This document shows, piece after piece, positions 34,917 through 35,080 of a stretch of DNA of 35,080 nt. Made by a program: the position numbers and the translations under genes. Each line of letters opens with the position of its first letter. Position 1 is the stretch's first letter. Source of the stretch: an uncultured Lachnospiraceae bacterium (GTDB taxonomy: Bacteria > Bacillota > Clostridia > Lachnospirales > Lachnospiraceae); NCBI GenBank assembly GCA_948473115.1, contig CAOKWI010000047.1, positions 1 through 35,080 on the forward strand. The letters run 5' to 3'. The notes under the pieces were generated by a model. It saw only the letters and a program-made list of their open reading frames with translations. It had not been told where the DNA came from and ran no database searches.

Positions 34917-35080
34917 ATTGAAACGATTTGATTTTTGGTGAACTGATTGCATAATGATGGGAAGTGAGGAATATTAATATAGGGGTTATTACAATCGGAT
35001 ATTTAAAATGTCATAACGAGAAAACGAGCATTCTGGTGATATGTCAAGACCTTTTTGAAAAAGATTTTGATATGTTTTTC

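Overview
The window looks like chromosomal DNA of a gut-type Clostridia, most likely Lachnospiraceae. This rests on three things seen together: the gene order thiolase, crotonase, hydroxybutyryl-CoA dehydrogenase, butyryl-CoA dehydrogenase, EtfB, EtfA; a YesM/YesN-regulated xylan locus with LplB/YtcP-type permeases; and strong AGGAGG-type ribosome binding sites. I cannot name the genus.

Layout. (1) 1-1900: a DUF6033-like protein, a small gene frameshifted in a run of seven G, and a truncated Spo0A-C-like ORF that runs into a promoter. (2) 1.7-16.7 kb: a glucuronoxylan locus with two ABC permeases, a CE6/SASA-type acetyl esterase, a large lipoprotein solute-binding protein, a YesM-type sensor kinase with a YesN/AraC-type response regulator, a second lipoprotein binding protein, a 28-codon remnant of a GH43 xylosidase, and a very long GH115 alpha-glucuronidase. 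Both transport transcription units (permeases at 1.9 kb, binding protein at 5.5 kb) start from the same conserved control region: three AAGTC boxes 15 and 16 bases apart, then TATAAT. The nearby AraC-type regulator is the obvious candidate to bind it. This block is rich in recently expanded sequence: an 85-bp unit in three tandem copies, a 33-bp repeat inside a coding region, and low-complexity inserts in GH115. (3) 16.8-18.3 kb: a stand-alone AAA/DUF4143 ATPase. (4) 18.4-24.9 kb: the complete acetyl-CoA to butyryl-CoA operon, interrupted by a 145-bp inverted-repeat element and closed by strong hairpins. (5) 24.9-25.7 kb: a 38-bp tandem repeat and a uracil-DNA-glycosylase-like gene.

(6) 25.8-34.9 kb: the most interesting part, a RiPP (ribosomally made, modified peptide) locus. 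In order it holds a GHKL sensor kinase, an ABC exporter without a peptidase domain, a 166-bp inverted-repeat element, a LytTR response regulator, a 63-residue precursor whose second half is a run of Cys-x-x-x tetrads (8 Cys), a structured spacer, a 721-residue radical SAM maturase with two SPASM-like cysteine modules, a 102-residue accessory protein, and an ABC ATPase/permease pair. By eye this half is more AT-rich than the xylan and butyrate blocks, which fits acquisition by transfer. The likely logic is signal sensing by the kinase and regulator, synthesis and thioether modification of the CXXX peptide, export by the first ABC protein, and self-protection or further transport by the second.

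Bases 34917-35080 show no gene I can support. All gene calls rest on translated motifs, start sites and gene order read by eye; no database search was possible.
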